NCBI GenBank assembly: GCA_949361645.1
Contig: OX442420.1
Span: 1,456,244-1,520,243 of the forward strand
Length of the DNA stretch: 64,000 nucleotides
Source: Spongilla lacustris
Taxonomy: Eukaryota > Porifera > Demospongiae > Spongillida > Spongillidae
Reading direction: 5' to 3'
In this document: in pieces, positions 23,881 to 37,534 of the stretch
How the letters are laid out: the number at the start of each line of letters is the position of its first letter
Position numbering within the stretch: the stretch's first letter is position 1
Made by a program: the position numbers and the translations under genes
The notes under the pieces: generated by a model
The model's database searches: none
What the model was told of the DNA's origin: nothing
The model's input: only the letters and a program-made list of their open reading frames with translations

Positions 23881-24486
23881 TAAAGTGTAGGACATTCTAT
23901 CCTAGGCACCAGTGTCCCCCCATGGGGGGACACTGGTGCCTAGGGTAGGACAATTATGCCTAGGCATAAATGTCCCCTGCGGACATATATGCCTAGGCAT
24001 AATTGTTCGGGGGACAATGGTGCCTAGGAACGAGTGTCCGGGGGACAGCGGTGCCTAGGCATGAATGTCCGGGGGGACATTTTGCGGGGGGGGACAACCA
24101 TGCCTACGACACCGGTACACTTTTCGCAACCAAAATTGTACCGCCCGGTACAATATTGGTTGCGAAAATTGTATCGGGCGGTACAATTTTCGCCCGGTAC
24201 AATTTTTGCGTGACAGTACACAAGGTATGTGATGTATGTGATGTATGTGATGTGGTACAGACAAGAGAATTGTTGAAAACACTCATCATATTTGTACTGT
24301 GGAAGGCTAAAATATCACCGCGCGATACAGCATAATATTATAATTTATATACACTCTAATTAAAGCCCTAAAAATATCATGTCCGTATATGTTTATGTAT
24401 CTTTGCTACAGTACTCTGGTCTCCAGTCCAGCTGTGTGAGTGCTTTCTCCTACAACAACACTAATGTCTATCTGTGCAAGCATCAC

Positions 24487-24682
24487 GTTCCCCCAGGGGT
24501 AACATATATATAATATAAAATGTATGGAGCACTATCAGTTAAGTACAGGCGGATGTTGGGATCAGATAATAATGCCACATACATTTCGGAAAGAACTTGT
24601 TTGTAGTCATATCTAGTGAGAGTCAGAGGCCAGCAAATGTGCATTACCCTTGGGGAACGAATGTTCCCCAAGGGTAACACGT
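24487..24682. repeat. Inverted repeat with GTTACCCTTGGGGAACG ends
   Basis: CGTTCCCCCAGGGGTAAC at 24487 is the inverse of TTACCCTTGGGGAACG at 24645. The latter is itself half of a compact hairpin whose other arm ends at 24680. It could be a small element with a duplicated end. No target duplication is evident. Confidence 0.45.
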
Positions 24683-24734
24683 GATCATTTAAGCCTTATG
24701 GTTGCATCCCAAGGTGTGGGAGAAGCTGGAAGAT

Positions 24735-24865
24735 AAAGAGGGTGTGGTGAGATGGGAAAAGGGGTGTGGTGAGATGTGAAAAGGGGTGTGGTGAGATGGG
24801 AAAAGGTGGGTGGTGGAGATGTGAAAAGGGGTGTGGTGAGATGGAAAAAGGGGTGTGGTGAGATG
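24735..24865 (+). repeat. ~22-bp minisatellite, GGGGTGTGGTGAGATG
   Basis: About six units of a phrase reading GGGGTGTGGTGAGATGGGAA with small variants. It abuts the CAGTGGCGGATC element end at 24866. Confidence 0.75.
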
Positions 24866-25185
24866 CAGTGGCGGATCTAGGAATGGGGCTATAGGGGGGG
24901 CGGTTGGTTGGAGGGGCGGCCGGGGGCGGGGCCCACCCACTCACCAGCAAGGGGGTATGGGGGAGCGCTGTAAGCTCCCCCATCAGGGCCTGGCGCGGAG
25001 CCCCAGAAGCTTTCACATTTTTCGCTTCAAAGCCGCTAAAAATCAGCGTATTCGCAGCGCAGTGAAAGAATTTACATACGCGCGAAAGACAACGAAGTTT
25101 ATTGCGACAACGCGCCTCGTAAGGGTCGTCAACAGGCGTCCATGCTCGCGTGAGCAAACCGTACTTCTCCTCTATATTGTCGTTG
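24866..25185 (+). mobile_element. CAGTGGCGGATCTAGG-family element, left part
   Basis: It starts CAGTGGCGGATCTAGGAATG and is closely matched in inverse orientation by 49083-49427. Inside is a GC-rich hairpin GGGGGAGCGCTGTAAGCTCC followed by phrases shared with 26585-26690 and, in inverse, 63075-63170. Ends of this wording resemble hAT-type inverted repeats, but no right end is present, so it is truncated at about 25185. Confidence 0.6.
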
Positions 25186-25231
25186 TGATGTACAGTGGAG
25201 ATCGTGATAGTTGAACGAAAAAAAAAATTGA

Positions 25232-26580
25232 CATTAAATTTATGTTTACTTGAATTTAAAATAATAACCACATGTGATATTGAAAATCTAACTGCACAGA
25301 TACATGGGCTATACAATTGTCATCAAGTACACAAAAATATGATGCATCACGTGACTGTCACGTTTACCACTTTCGTTTTCAGTGACCCCAGTCTTGTCAA
25401 CTGAGTTTTTCTATTAATCTTCCCTCAGGGATAGCGGATCAGGATGATTATTGGGATGTAGCTTAAGCACCAACCTCTAAATGATTTGGCCGAGCCAGAT
25501 TCTGAACCCGGGAAACCGTTCGGTTATTGTCGAGCGGTACGTAGCTTATAAAGACTATACGTGTTTGCCATTTTGTGTTTCGAAGCGCTCGATTCATGCT
25601 AATCAAAGCATGTAGTTGTTCCGAGCGATAATAATTGCATCGTTTGGGCCCCTTTTTACAGTGTACCAGCTTGTTTTTCCACTAGAATTCCGGTTGCCAA
25701 ACTTCTGGCTTTAAAAACAGCACCATTTTCAGATGAATTTCATTAGAACGTGCTGTTATAATCAGTTATTGCTGATAAAGTGCATGGGCGGTCCGGTGGT
25801 ACGACTCAAGCTGAAAACGGTTCTTTTCAGCTGTGACCGATGGCGGAGAGTAAGTATAGGGGTAGAGCATACCTGGGCGGCGGTTGGGCATCGCTGGGAT
25901 TACACTCGGAACTTTTCTCTCCTGCAGCGATGCCCAAGTACGCGCTACCCCTTTGCTTGCTCTCCGCCGTCGTTCACAGATGGATTATGCTTGGTTCTGA
26001 AAAGAACCGTTTTTGGTTTGAGTCGTACCACCGCCCACTTATTTAGTCATAACTGTTTATAAAGGCATCGTTTTAATGAAATTCATCCGAAAATGGTGCT
26101 GTTTTTAAAGCCAGAAGTTTGGCAACCCGAATTCTAAAGGAAAAACAAGCTGGTACATTGTAAAAGGGGCCCAAATGATGCAATGATCACCCTTCGGAAT
26201 AACTGAATGCTTTATCTAGCATGAATCGAGCGCTTCGAAAAACAAAATGCCTAACACTTTTAGTCCTTGTAAGCTACGTATCGCTCGACAATAACCGAAC
26301 GGTTTCCCGGGTTCAGAATCTGGCTCGGCCAAATCATTTAGAGGTTGGTGCTTAAGCTACATCCCAATAATCATCCTGATCCGCTATCCCTGAGTGGAGA
26401 TAAATAGGAAAACTCAGTTGACAAGACTGGGGTCACTGAAAATGAAAGTGGTAGAACGTGACAGTCACGTGACACACCATATTTTTAATTACTTGATGGC
26501 AATTGTATAGCCCATGTATCTAGATTTTCAATATCACATGTGGTTATTGTTTTAAATTCAAAGAAACATAAGATTAATAC
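25232..26580. mobile_element. 1.35-kb palindromic foldback element
   Basis: Nearly the whole stretch folds on itself. The left arm (25232 to about 25890) contains CCACATGTGATATTGAAAATC, CAGTGACCCCAGTCTTGTCA and GAACCCGGGAAACCGTTCGG, all mirrored in the right arm (about 25925-26580), with a small central loop near 25905. Arms differ by scattered substitutions and small indels, so the duplication is not recent. Each arm contains ATGGCGGAGAG or a close variant near the centre, but no usable frame. No obvious target duplication. Confidence 0.75.
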
Positions 26581-26584
26581 GGCA

Positions 26585-26700
26585 GGGGGGCACCCCTCCC
26601 GGCCAGCTAGGGGCACGGGGGAGCGCTGTAAGCTCCCCCATCGGGGTCTGGGGCGCAGCCCTAGAAGCCAACGCTTTTTGTGTAGAAAACCCCCCAAAAC
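26585..26700 (+). mobile_element. Fragment of the CAGTGGCGGATC family
   Basis: It carries the GGGGGAGCGCTGTAAGCTCC hairpin phrase and downstream text shared with 24930-25020, in the same orientation. The similarity suggests that the 1.35-kb palindrome was inserted into, or captured between, pieces of this family. Confidence 0.5.
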
Positions 26701-27165
26701 AACGCTAAAACTGTAACCAGGTTAATTTGTTTTGAGACCTTGCCTCTGCGCATGTAATATAAAATACAAAACAGCTATAGTGCAGCCAAGGTCACTTTTG
26801 GTAACCGTTGTACACTGGGTAGCCTAGCTTGAGCTAGCTCTCGCGATCAATTTGAAGACCACTTGCATGTCATTAACTATAGCAGCAATTGCTCAGCAAT
26901 AATTGAATTGATACATGCATGCGCGCTTGTGAACCTATTATTATAATATATTTTTTGTTGTTGGGAAAAAGTGCAGCGGCCATGGCCGCTGCTGCCGCCC
27001 CAGCTCCTACGCCACTGCCTATGCACATGCAGGCAAGATTTCGAAGGAACGAATAAAACGTTCGCGGTTATTAAATAAAATTTCCGGTATTAGATTAAAT
27101 TTCGTAATCACTGAAACTTTTAAGAAATTGCCGCCCCCCCCCCCCCCACACACACACATACACAA
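26701..27165. other. Intergenic stretch with a block shared with 47.74-48.97 kb
   Basis: Read in inverse, 27035-27110 (ACCGGAAATTTTATTTAATA and following, to CGTTCCTTCG) matches the two flanks of the foldback element at 47801-48921, without that element. GCAGCGGCCATGGCCGCTGC at about 26971 is a perfect palindrome next to CTACGCCACTG, another family end. A C tract lies at 27133-27147. Confidence 0.5.
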
Positions 27166-27330
27166 AAGGATGTATTCTGTACATGTCGCATGCCAGCTGA
27201 AATAGATAAACACATGGCCCAATGTACCAAATGCAAAGAGTGGTATCACAAGTCCTGTGAACATATTCCTAATGCAGTATTTACAGTTTCAAATTGTGAC
27301 TGGAAATGTAGCATGTGTGTCAAAGGATGA
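27166..27330 (+). pseudogene. PHD-finger fragment
   Basis: The plus strand reads KDVFCTCRMP, then MAQCTKCKEWYHKSCEHIP and WKCSMCVKG before a stop at 27328. The spacing C-x-C ... C-x2-C ... H-x2-C ... C-x2-C is the C4HC3 pattern of a PHD finger, and WYHKSC is its typical core. No ATG or upstream exon is visible, so this is either a last exon or an isolated relic. PHD fingers of this wording are frequent at the C-terminus of transposon-encoded proteases in invertebrates, which I favour over a host chromatin gene. Confidence 0.65.
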
Positions 27331-27459
27331 ACTGATAAATGTACAGTATGAGTCATACAAGTGTTTTTCATGCTGAAATTAATATTGCCCCCTTGTATAC
27401 ATGTATGATATCATGTACGCTGTCATGCCATTTATCAAGACTGAAATGAGCTAGACAAT

Positions 27460-27635
27460 GTAGCTATATAATTCACAAATTGCGCAACTTAACTACCGTT
27501 GCGCAATTTATAAACGGACCGTTAGTAGGACGATTCACAATTTGCGCAGCAATTTATAAATTATTGCGCAAATTGTTAATTCACAAATTGCGCAGCGCAA
27601 TTTATAAATCGCGCAAATTCACAATTTGCGCCCAA
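27460..27635. repeat. Array of TTGCGCAA palindromes
   Basis: About eight occurrences of TTGCGCAA or TTTGCGC/GCGCAAA, most linked by AATTTATAAA or AATTCACAA, within 175 bases. The arrangement of a short palindrome repeated in both orientations resembles the module arrays at the ends of the TGTC-ended elements, but the motif is different and no partner array was seen. Confidence 0.65.
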
Positions 27636-28074
27636 CAACGATATTAATCATGCACCGCGTGGAAATACATGTGTGTGGCGATCGCCAGAACAAGTACATG
27701 TAGCAAATGCACTACTAAGCATATACTGCATGCATGTCGCCGCTTTTAGTCGCCATTCACTACGATTGCTTTCGCCTAAAAGTGTTGCTTTCTTATGCCG
27801 AGGTTACATATACATGCATACAGAGCTACTGGATATAAGATAATATGCACTACGGCATGCAGCAATAAATCAGTGTGTGATCATGATTTCAATAATTTTG
27901 CACATATATATATTTTTGGTTTCTTCAGCGTGATCCAAGCCACTACATCTGAAACTCTGACGTTGCGAATACTACTCAGCTGCACTGCTTCAGTGCATCA
28001 GCTAGTATAACTATTCTAAACCACAATATTGCATGCAAGCAATATGTGCATCCAGTTAAATATTCATGTGTTTA
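27636..28074. other. 5' flank of the receptor pseudogene
   Basis: No gene recognised. It does not resemble the 5' flank of the intact receptor beyond about 25 codons upstream of the ligand domain. Confidence 0.4.
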
Positions 28075-30697
<2,623 letters not shown>

Positions 30698-31152
30698 GTA
30701 CAGAGATATAAAGGAGATATAACATTTATTGTTGTACTGCTGACTTAGTTTTAAAGCAAAGGAATGCTGTGCATTGTGTGTTACATGTATAGTGTATTTA
30801 TTTGACACTTTGCGAATTGATTGTAATACATGCAGATATAAAATTCAAGCCTACAAATTTTGGCGTCTGGAACATATACACGGATTTGTACGAATTTTAG
30901 TTTCTCATGCAGTAACGTAAGCTTTTTTATATTACATATTTTATATATCACATTATAGACATGAAATACAAGAATGGCTGTAAACACATCATTACATTTG
31001 AACTTGTGTATGTACATCATTTCAAACGTGAAACATTCAATTCATTTCATTATTGCTCCAGGGTGCAAGGTTCCAGTTTTCCTGTGACACAGGTGAACCA
31101 GTTGAACCAATCTGTAATTTTGAACCAGTGTCGCAAGTTTCAATGACTGTCA
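30698..31152 (+). repeat. Duplicated 3' flank of the receptor
   Basis: Matches 5863-6310. The polyadenylation hexamer present at 6127 is altered here. The end of similarity near 31152 marks the distal limit of the duplicated segment. Confidence 0.75.
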
Positions 31153-31295
31153 GTACGCAACTTTAACTGAAACCTTAAAACACAGTCTGACTAATATTAT
31201 ACATAGAGGTGCACTTAACATTGCTTCATTAGATAATTTTCATATATAAAAATAACAAAGGTCATTGCATCAAATGGTATATATTTACGCATATG

Positions 31296-31384
31296 GTCTC
31301 GTACCCAGACCCAAATGCACGTAACGATTAATACCGCTTACAGTATAACATTTCGTGATGTGAATTTTGGTCTGGGTACGAGAC
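31296..31384. mobile_element. 89-bp hairpin, GTCTCGTACCCAGACC ends
   Basis: GTCTCGTACCCAGACC at the left is mirrored at the right end (GGTCTGGGTACGAGAC). A single end of the same type occurs at 46046-46063. Probable miniature inverted-repeat element. Confidence 0.65.
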
Positions 31385-31492
31385 TAATATTCAGATTAAA
31401 ACTTGTTAAACATGAAACAAACTCTAGACAGATGGAGCTACTATTACAATACTTATACCAATGACAAAATCATAGCAATATCACAAGATATA

Positions 31493-33640
31493 CAGGGTGT
31501 CTACGAAAGAACGCAACGCTTTTGAACGGGAATAACTTTTGATACGATTAAGCAAAAAATCTCATATTTTGAAACTGAGTTGGTCGGTTTCCTCCCATCC
31601 TTTTAATTGATACATTATTAATCATGCTAATTAATTTTAATAAGCACTATAGATTCGCTGATTTTGAAAGTTCGTATGTGTTCACGTATCGATTGTGAAG
31701 CTTCGTTCAAAATATTGGATTTTTTTCACATTCACAACTAAAACTGCAACCCTCTACCTATTTCTCTTCGCGTACGCATGCGCACACGACCTCGTCCTAA
31801 GACTTAATTCTGTGATAAAAAACCAATCTCAATCACGTGATACAATTCGGAGGCGGATCTTTTTTCTTTTTTTTTTAATGCAATGCCCCACCTTCTTCGT
31901 GGGTGTTACGAGTCAGTGCCAATTAACATGTTTACATCCGATGTAGTGCGCACCAATTAGCACTATCGTACAGACAGGCACTAAACCGAGCGGCAGGTAC
32001 TACGGGTTGATATGAACTTGACATGTAATGTCATTCTGTGAGTTAGGAAACGGAGACGTACACGTTAAACTTAAAGCGCAAGTTATTACACTGTACACGC
32101 AAAAATGTGCTGGTTGGTAGACTATCGATCAAATTCTTAGGTATCTGACTAATGTTTCAAGCCTGCAGCTAGGTTTTAGATAAGTTATTGTTTTTTATTC
32201 TTTAAAGAGAAGGAATCCAACATCAATTTTTTTTAACGACTTAGACAAGCCACTGCAAGATGGTTTCATTTTCATTGTATTACTTTGCAAGCCTGTTAGC
32301 TGGGTATGGTTGATTTATGTGATTTCATTTCATGGCATTCAGTAATGAAATTTTTGGATGATTAGGATGACTTGTTTTTTTTTTTTTCTTGTTGCACACA
32401 AATGAGCCTATTAGCTGGTTTTCAAATCATGTCTGTGTGTGCATAAATATTGGTGGATGCTTTGCTTTAGAATAGACTCTTGTTATGTGCCTTTAAAAAG
32501 AAAACTTATGAGGGTGTAGTTTAATAATGTTGCAAGCTTTTGTGTATAGAAAATGATTATGGTACTTGGAATTTGCAATAGCATCCTTTGACATTAAGTT
32601 GCAAGCGCAATATGGACTATGATAGGGAAGAATGTTATTTAAGAGGATCATAGTGTATGTTAAAGAATGTGCTTGGAAACCTGTGAGCTTTTAGCTGTGT
32701 CTATTGTTTCTTTTAAAGTAAGGTTAAGGTAATCTCTGTTTAAAAATACACCTGCAGGTTTTAGATGTTGGGGAATGTTGCGGTTTTCGTTTAAAGAAAG
32801 GTGTGCTTTGCATCATTGTTTAAAATTCTTGCTGTTGCTTATGTGCTGGTTGGTAGACTATCGATCAACATGTTTCAAGCCTCCAACAAGGTTTTAGATA
32901 AGTTGTAAGAGAAGGCATCTCAGATCAAAAAAATTTTAACGACTTAGACAAGCCACTAATGGTTGCATTGTCAATGTATTACTTTGCAAGCCTGTTAGCT
33001 AGTTCCCATATCATGGTGTGCTTAAGTAAGGGTAGGGTTGATTTTATGTGATTTCATGGCTTCAGTAATGGAATTTGCTTGCAACAAGTTGTGATTTTAT
33101 ATAGCTATTTCCTTACCATAATGTGTGCTAACTGCTGCTTATGGATATAGACCCTCTGCTTTAAGAGTTCCTTCATGCAGAGTGTGCTTAAATGTCTAAT
33201 TTTGCAACCCATTAGATGATCGAGTAGAGATGAATCAAAAAATCCTTTTTTTTAAAGCACCTAAGAAGAGTGCTGATTAAGATAGGTTGTGCTTAATAAA
33301 GTCATGAGTCCTATAGCTAGTTACTACAAATGTAGATCACAATCTGTGCTGTTGTTTAAGCATGGATACTTGGCTTCCATGTCTAGGAGATACCTGTTGT
33401 GATTTGAAGAATTACTTTAGTATCGACTAATGTTGCAAGTGGTTTTGTGATGCTTGGATTTAAGAGTGGTGTTATTTCGCCATGTTGTGAGCAATTGTGT
33501 GTCGAATTAGTGGTAGCATAAAAAGGGTAAAATGTTTGGGAATTCAGCTGTACGTCTTAAGAAAGCATCATGTTTTGTTAGCTACATGTAGTTCACATGC
33601 GTGAGTGTTGCTTATGAGTACTACCTGTTGAGGACCCAGT
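31493..33640 (+). repeat. Left inverted arm of the 9.75-kb element
   Basis: AT-rich, without coding frames of note. The inverse of 39080-41243. The inner end grades into satellite units read in the opposite sense to the main array (33600-33930), so the inversion axis lies in or near 33930-34540. Confidence 0.75.
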
Positions 33641-33930
33641 ATAGCTAACCATCTTTTCATTGCTTAACCAAGGCTTCCTTCTTTCCTACCCCTTCCTGTC
33701 CCCTCTAGATCTTATAATCCTACCATGCAATTCTCTGTGTTTGGTATGGGTATTTCTTATGAGTACTACATGTAAAGGGCCGACTATAGTTTTAAAACCC
33801 TCTTTTCATTGCTTAACTCAGGGCTTTTTTTTTTTCCTGCCCCTTCCTCTCCCTTCATAATGTTAAAAATAATTCTCTGTGTTTCGTGTGCGAGTGTTGC
33901 TTATGAGTACTACCTGTTCAGGACCCAGTA
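33600..33930 (-). repeat. Inverted satellite units near the left arm
   Basis: Two units with CTTATGAGTACTACCTGTTG and CATTGCTTAACCAAGGCTTC, the reverse complement of the landmarks in the main 141-bp array. Confidence 0.7.
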
Positions 33931-34539
33931 TAGCTATACAATAATACATAACAAAAGGAGTGTAATGAAGTAGTGAGTCCATCTACATGTGCCCATACTT
34001 TAGCACACTCATTATGACCTGAAAACTGATTCAAGGCCAAGTCTCGCAACATGATGCATTAGAAATCTACATTAGCTGGAGGCTTGCAATATTAGTTCAT
34101 GCTTTAAAATGAAAGTACACAACAGGTGTCTGTATAAAGACGAGAGCCTACCCATACACAAGCAACAACAAAATTTTAACTAGATGCATGAATGATAATG
34201 ATATCATAATGAAAATAACACCTCTTTTAAAAACAATCTACAGTTGTAATTATCTAACCTTACTTTTAAAGACACAAAGTGACAAAGCTCTTTGCTCACA
34301 ATGTTTTGAATGCTACATTACAACAATACACGTATGTACAAATCTTTGCGGATTACATTACTAGATGCTGTCTTTAAAATTGCAATTATATCCAAACCTA
34401 CAGGTGTATTTTATGCAGAGATTTTACTTTTATTAGTAATAACAAGCTCCTTAAAATAAAACACACCATCACTTAACACAGGTTTACACACCTCAAAAGC
34501 ATGCACAATAATTTTGCTTCTTTTTGGATACTGATGAAA

Positions 34540-35951
34540 TAAGGGTTAGCTATACTGGGCCCTCAACAGGTAGTACTCATATGCAACACTCACACAGAGA
34601 ATTATTTTAAGATCAAGATCAGACAGGAAGGGGTACGAAAGAAGGAAGCCTTGGTTAAGCAATAAAAAGATGGTTAGTTATACTGGGCCCTCAACAGGTA
34701 GTACTCATAAGCAACACTCACACACCATACAAAGAGAAGGATCGAGGGGGATAGGAAGGGACTGTAGGAAAGTAGGAAGCCTAGTTTAAGGAACTAAAAG
34801 AAGGTTAGCTATACCACTCACACAACAAACATGTAGAGAATTGTAAAAGATCAAGAGGGAACAAGAAGCAGTACGAAAGAAGGAAGCCTTGGTTAACCAA
34901 TGAAAAGATGGTTAGCTATACTGGGTCCTCAACAGGTAGTACTCATAAGCAACACTCACACACCATGCAAACACAGAGAATTATTTTAAGATCAAGAGGG
35001 GACAGGAAGGGGTAGGAAAGAAGGAAGCCTTGGTTAAGCAATGAAAAGATGGTTAGTTATACTGGGTCCTCAACAGGTAGTACTCTTAAGCAACACTCGC
35101 ACACGAAACACAGAGAATTATTTTAAATTATAAAGGGTGAGGAAGGGGTAGGAAAAAAAAAACCCTGGGTAAAGCAATGAAAAGAGGGCTTTTAAACTAT
35201 ATTCGGCCCTCTACATGTAGTACTCATAAGCAACACCGATAACAAACACAGAGAATTGCATGGTAGGATTTTAAGATCTAGAGGGGAGAGGTAGGGGGGG
35301 AAAGTAGGAAGCCTTGGTTAAGCAATGAAAAGATGGTTAGCTATATTGGGCCCTCAACAGGTAATACTCATAAGCAACACTCACACACCATGCAAACACA
35401 GAGAATTATTTTAAGATCAAGAAGGGACAGGAAGGGGTAGGAAAGAAAGAAGCCTTGGTTAACCAATGAAAAGATGGTTAGTTAGACTGGGTCCTCAACA
35501 GGTAGTACTCATAAGCAACACTCACACACCAGAGAATTATTTTAAGATCAAGAGGGGACAGAAAGCTAGGTGTAGGAAAGTCTTTGTTAAGCAATGAAAA
35601 GATGGATAGCTATACTGGGTCCTCAACAGGTAGTACTCATAAGCAACACTCATACACCAGGCAAACACAGAGAATTATTTTAAGATCAAGAGGGAACAGG
35701 AAGGGGTAGGAAAGTAGGAAGCCTTGGTTAAGCAATGAAATGATGGTTAGCTAGATTGGGCCCTCAACAGGTAGTACTCATAAACAACACTCACGCATCA
35801 CACAAAGAGAAGGATCGAGGGGGATAGGAAGGGACCGTAGGAAAGAAGGAAGCCTAGGTTAAGGAACTAAAAGAAGGTTAGCTATAACACTCACACAACA
35901 ATCATGTAGAGAATTGTAAAAGATCAAGAGGTAACAAGAAGCAGTACGAAA
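34540..35951 (+). repeat. 141-bp satellite, first block
   Basis: About ten units with landmarks GGTCCTCAACAGGTAGTACT, AACACTCACACACC, GAGAATTATTTTAAGATCAA and GGAAGCCTTGGTTAAGCAAT. Divergent short units (about 34790 and 35870) carry AGAGAAGGATCGAGGG instead. The miniature LTR element at 35957 interrupts the array. Confidence 0.8.
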
Positions 35952-35956
35952 GAAGG

Positions 35957-36025
35957 TGTGGTATAATGTATTGTATTGTCACGTGCGGTGCGCGTGATAA
36001 CAATCAGTTAAGACCTAATCCTACA
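35957..36025 (+). repeat. Left LTR, 69 bp
   Basis: Identical in length to the right copy and, by eye, in sequence, so the insertion is young or the copy has been homogenised. Contains the short palindromic phrase CACGTGCGGTGCGCGTG. Confidence 0.85.
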
Positions 36026-36040
36026 TGGTGGCAGCGGTGT
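36026..36040 (+). promoter_or_regulatory. Probable tRNA primer-binding site
   Basis: TGGTGGCAGCGGTG starts directly after the LTR. TGG is the complement of the CCA tail of a tRNA. Which tRNA is used cannot be decided without a species tRNA set. Confidence 0.55.
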
Positions 36041-36303
36041 AGCGCGTGGCGGGTCCTTCAACCTCGAAAGAGGAGGAAAGGAGGAGAAGGAGGTGAAGGT
36101 ACCTACCACCGCCACCCTGACCAAGCCATCGCTACCAGGATTAACCATCAAAATGAAGTAGCAGCCGAGAATGGGCGAGGACGCCAGGAGAAGGGGACAG
36201 AGGTGAAGGCAAGAGCCAGTGTTAGGGCCAGAGCTGGAACCGAAGATGAGTGCCAGAGCCGCAGAGTTGCGAGTAGAAGGCCAGAACCAGAATAAGGCTG
36301 AGA

Positions 36304-36790
36304 GTGAGCAAGGAAAAGTCCTGCCGCCGGGGAGGTGAGCGTCCTGCCGCTGGGGAGGAAAAGTCCTGCCGCCGGGGAGGAGAGAGTCCTGCCGCCGGGG
36401 AGGTGAGCGTCCTGCCGCCGGGGAGGACAGAGCGTGCCTACTGCCGAGGAGGACAGAACGCCTGCCGCCGGGGAGGACAGAGCGTGCCTACTGCCGAGGA
36501 GGACAGAACGCCTGCCGCCGGGGAGGACAGAGCGTGCCTACTGCCGAGGAGGACAGAACGCCTGCCGCCGGGGAGGACAGAGTGCCTGCTGCCGCGGAGA
36601 AGTGAGTGTGCCTGTCGCCGGGCAGGACAGCTAATGTGTGCCTGCCGCCGGGAAGGACAGAGAGCGCCTGCCGCTGGTGAGGACAAAGAGTACCTGCCGC
36701 CGGGGTGGACTGAATGTACCTGCCACCGGAGAGGGCTGAACGTGCCTGCCGCAAGGGAGGGCAGCTAGTGCGTGCCTACCACTGGATAAA
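36304..36790 (+). repeat. GC-rich minisatellite inside the miniature LTR element
   Basis: Repeats of about 25 and 50 bases built on CTGCCGCCGGGGAGGACAGA and CTACTGCCGAGGAGGACAGA. The Arg/Gly/Ala-rich open frame through it (36304-36768) follows from the repeat composition and I do not call it a gene. Confidence 0.75.
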
Positions 36791-37055
36791 GTTCCGGGGT
36801 GGAGAGAAGAGGCTCTGCCACCAAGGGAGAGAAGGGTGATATGCTTCCGCGAAGGAGAGGTATGTAACCATGTGTGTCGAGACAAGGGCCATGGGCCAGG
36901 AGACTGAGTTGAGGCGAGCGGCCAGAGCCAGTGGGGCCAGAGCCGTAGCCGAGGGCGAGTGCCGACGCTGGGATGTTACGTACGGTGATACGCTGAACCC
37001 CAAGCTGAGGGCGAGAGCCAGTAAGAGACAGCATGGAGGCAGAGGCAAGATAGCC

Positions 37056-37330
37056 TGAGCCAAGAGAGAGGCAAGATGGCCTGAGCCAAGAGAGAGGCAA
37101 GATGGCCTGAGCCAAGAGAGAGGCAAGATGGCCTGAGCCAAGAGAGAGGCAAGATGGCCTGAGCCAAGAGAGAGGCAAGATGGCCTGAGCCAAGAGAGAG
37201 GCAAGATGGCCTGAGCCAAGAGAGAGGCAAGATGGCCTGAGCCAAGAGAGAGGCAAGATGGCCTGAGCCAAGAGAGAGGCAAGATGGCCTGAGCCAAGAG
37301 AGGGCCTGAGCCAAGAGAGAGGCAAGATGG
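37056..37330 (+). repeat. 26-bp minisatellite, GATGGCCTGAGCCAAGAGAG
   Basis: About ten near-identical copies of a 26-base unit, one shortened near 37300. The mirrored frames on the minus strand are accidental. Confidence 0.85.
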
Positions 37331-37534
37331 AACCGGGAGAGTGCAAGAGAGGCTGCAAGAATAAGCGTGTGCCTGAGAGAATATGTGCGGGAAAGCAGGC
37401 GGGCAAAGAAGAGACAGAAGCGATAGAGTGTATGAAATGACGACGGAAGAAAGAAAAGAACGAATATTTGACTTCGGGGGAAGGGAGATGTGGTGTAATG
37501 TATTGTCACGTGCGGTGCGCGTGGGAAAGGGAGA

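Larger units (their letters stand above)
22359..24111. mobile_element. Ginger-like DNA transposon, TGTCG ends, CCGG target duplication
   Basis: The left end TGTCGGAGGCATGGCTGTCC at 22359 is mirrored by GGACAACCATGCCTACGACA ending at 24111, and both are flanked by CCGG (22355-22358, 24112-24115). Each end carries about 180-220 bases of alternating modules, the palindrome TGCCTAGGCA and the phrase TGTCCCCCCGGACA. TGTNR termini with a 4-bp duplication are described for Ginger1 transposons, which carry a Gypsy-type integrase. An integrase zinc-finger exon (22907-23140) lies inside in the expected place. The catalytic DDE domain is missing, so the copy is non-autonomous. Confidence 0.75.
11697..24215. 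mobile_element. Outer TGTC-ended DNA transposon carrying two nested elements
   Basis: The left end TGTCACGCAAAAATTGTACC at 11697 is repeated in inverse at 24215, and both sides are flanked by GTAC (11693-11696 and 24216-24219), a 4-bp target duplication. The inverted ends extend about 105 bases with very few differences and consist of reiterated GTACCGGG/CCCGGTAC palindromes spaced by AATTTTCGC. The right inverted end is interrupted: its inner part is at 22322-22358 and its outer part at 24112-24215, with the 22359-24111 element inserted between. A second insert is 12037-21471. Without the inserts the original element is about 1.3 kb, with no transposase of its own recognised. Confidence 0.75.
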
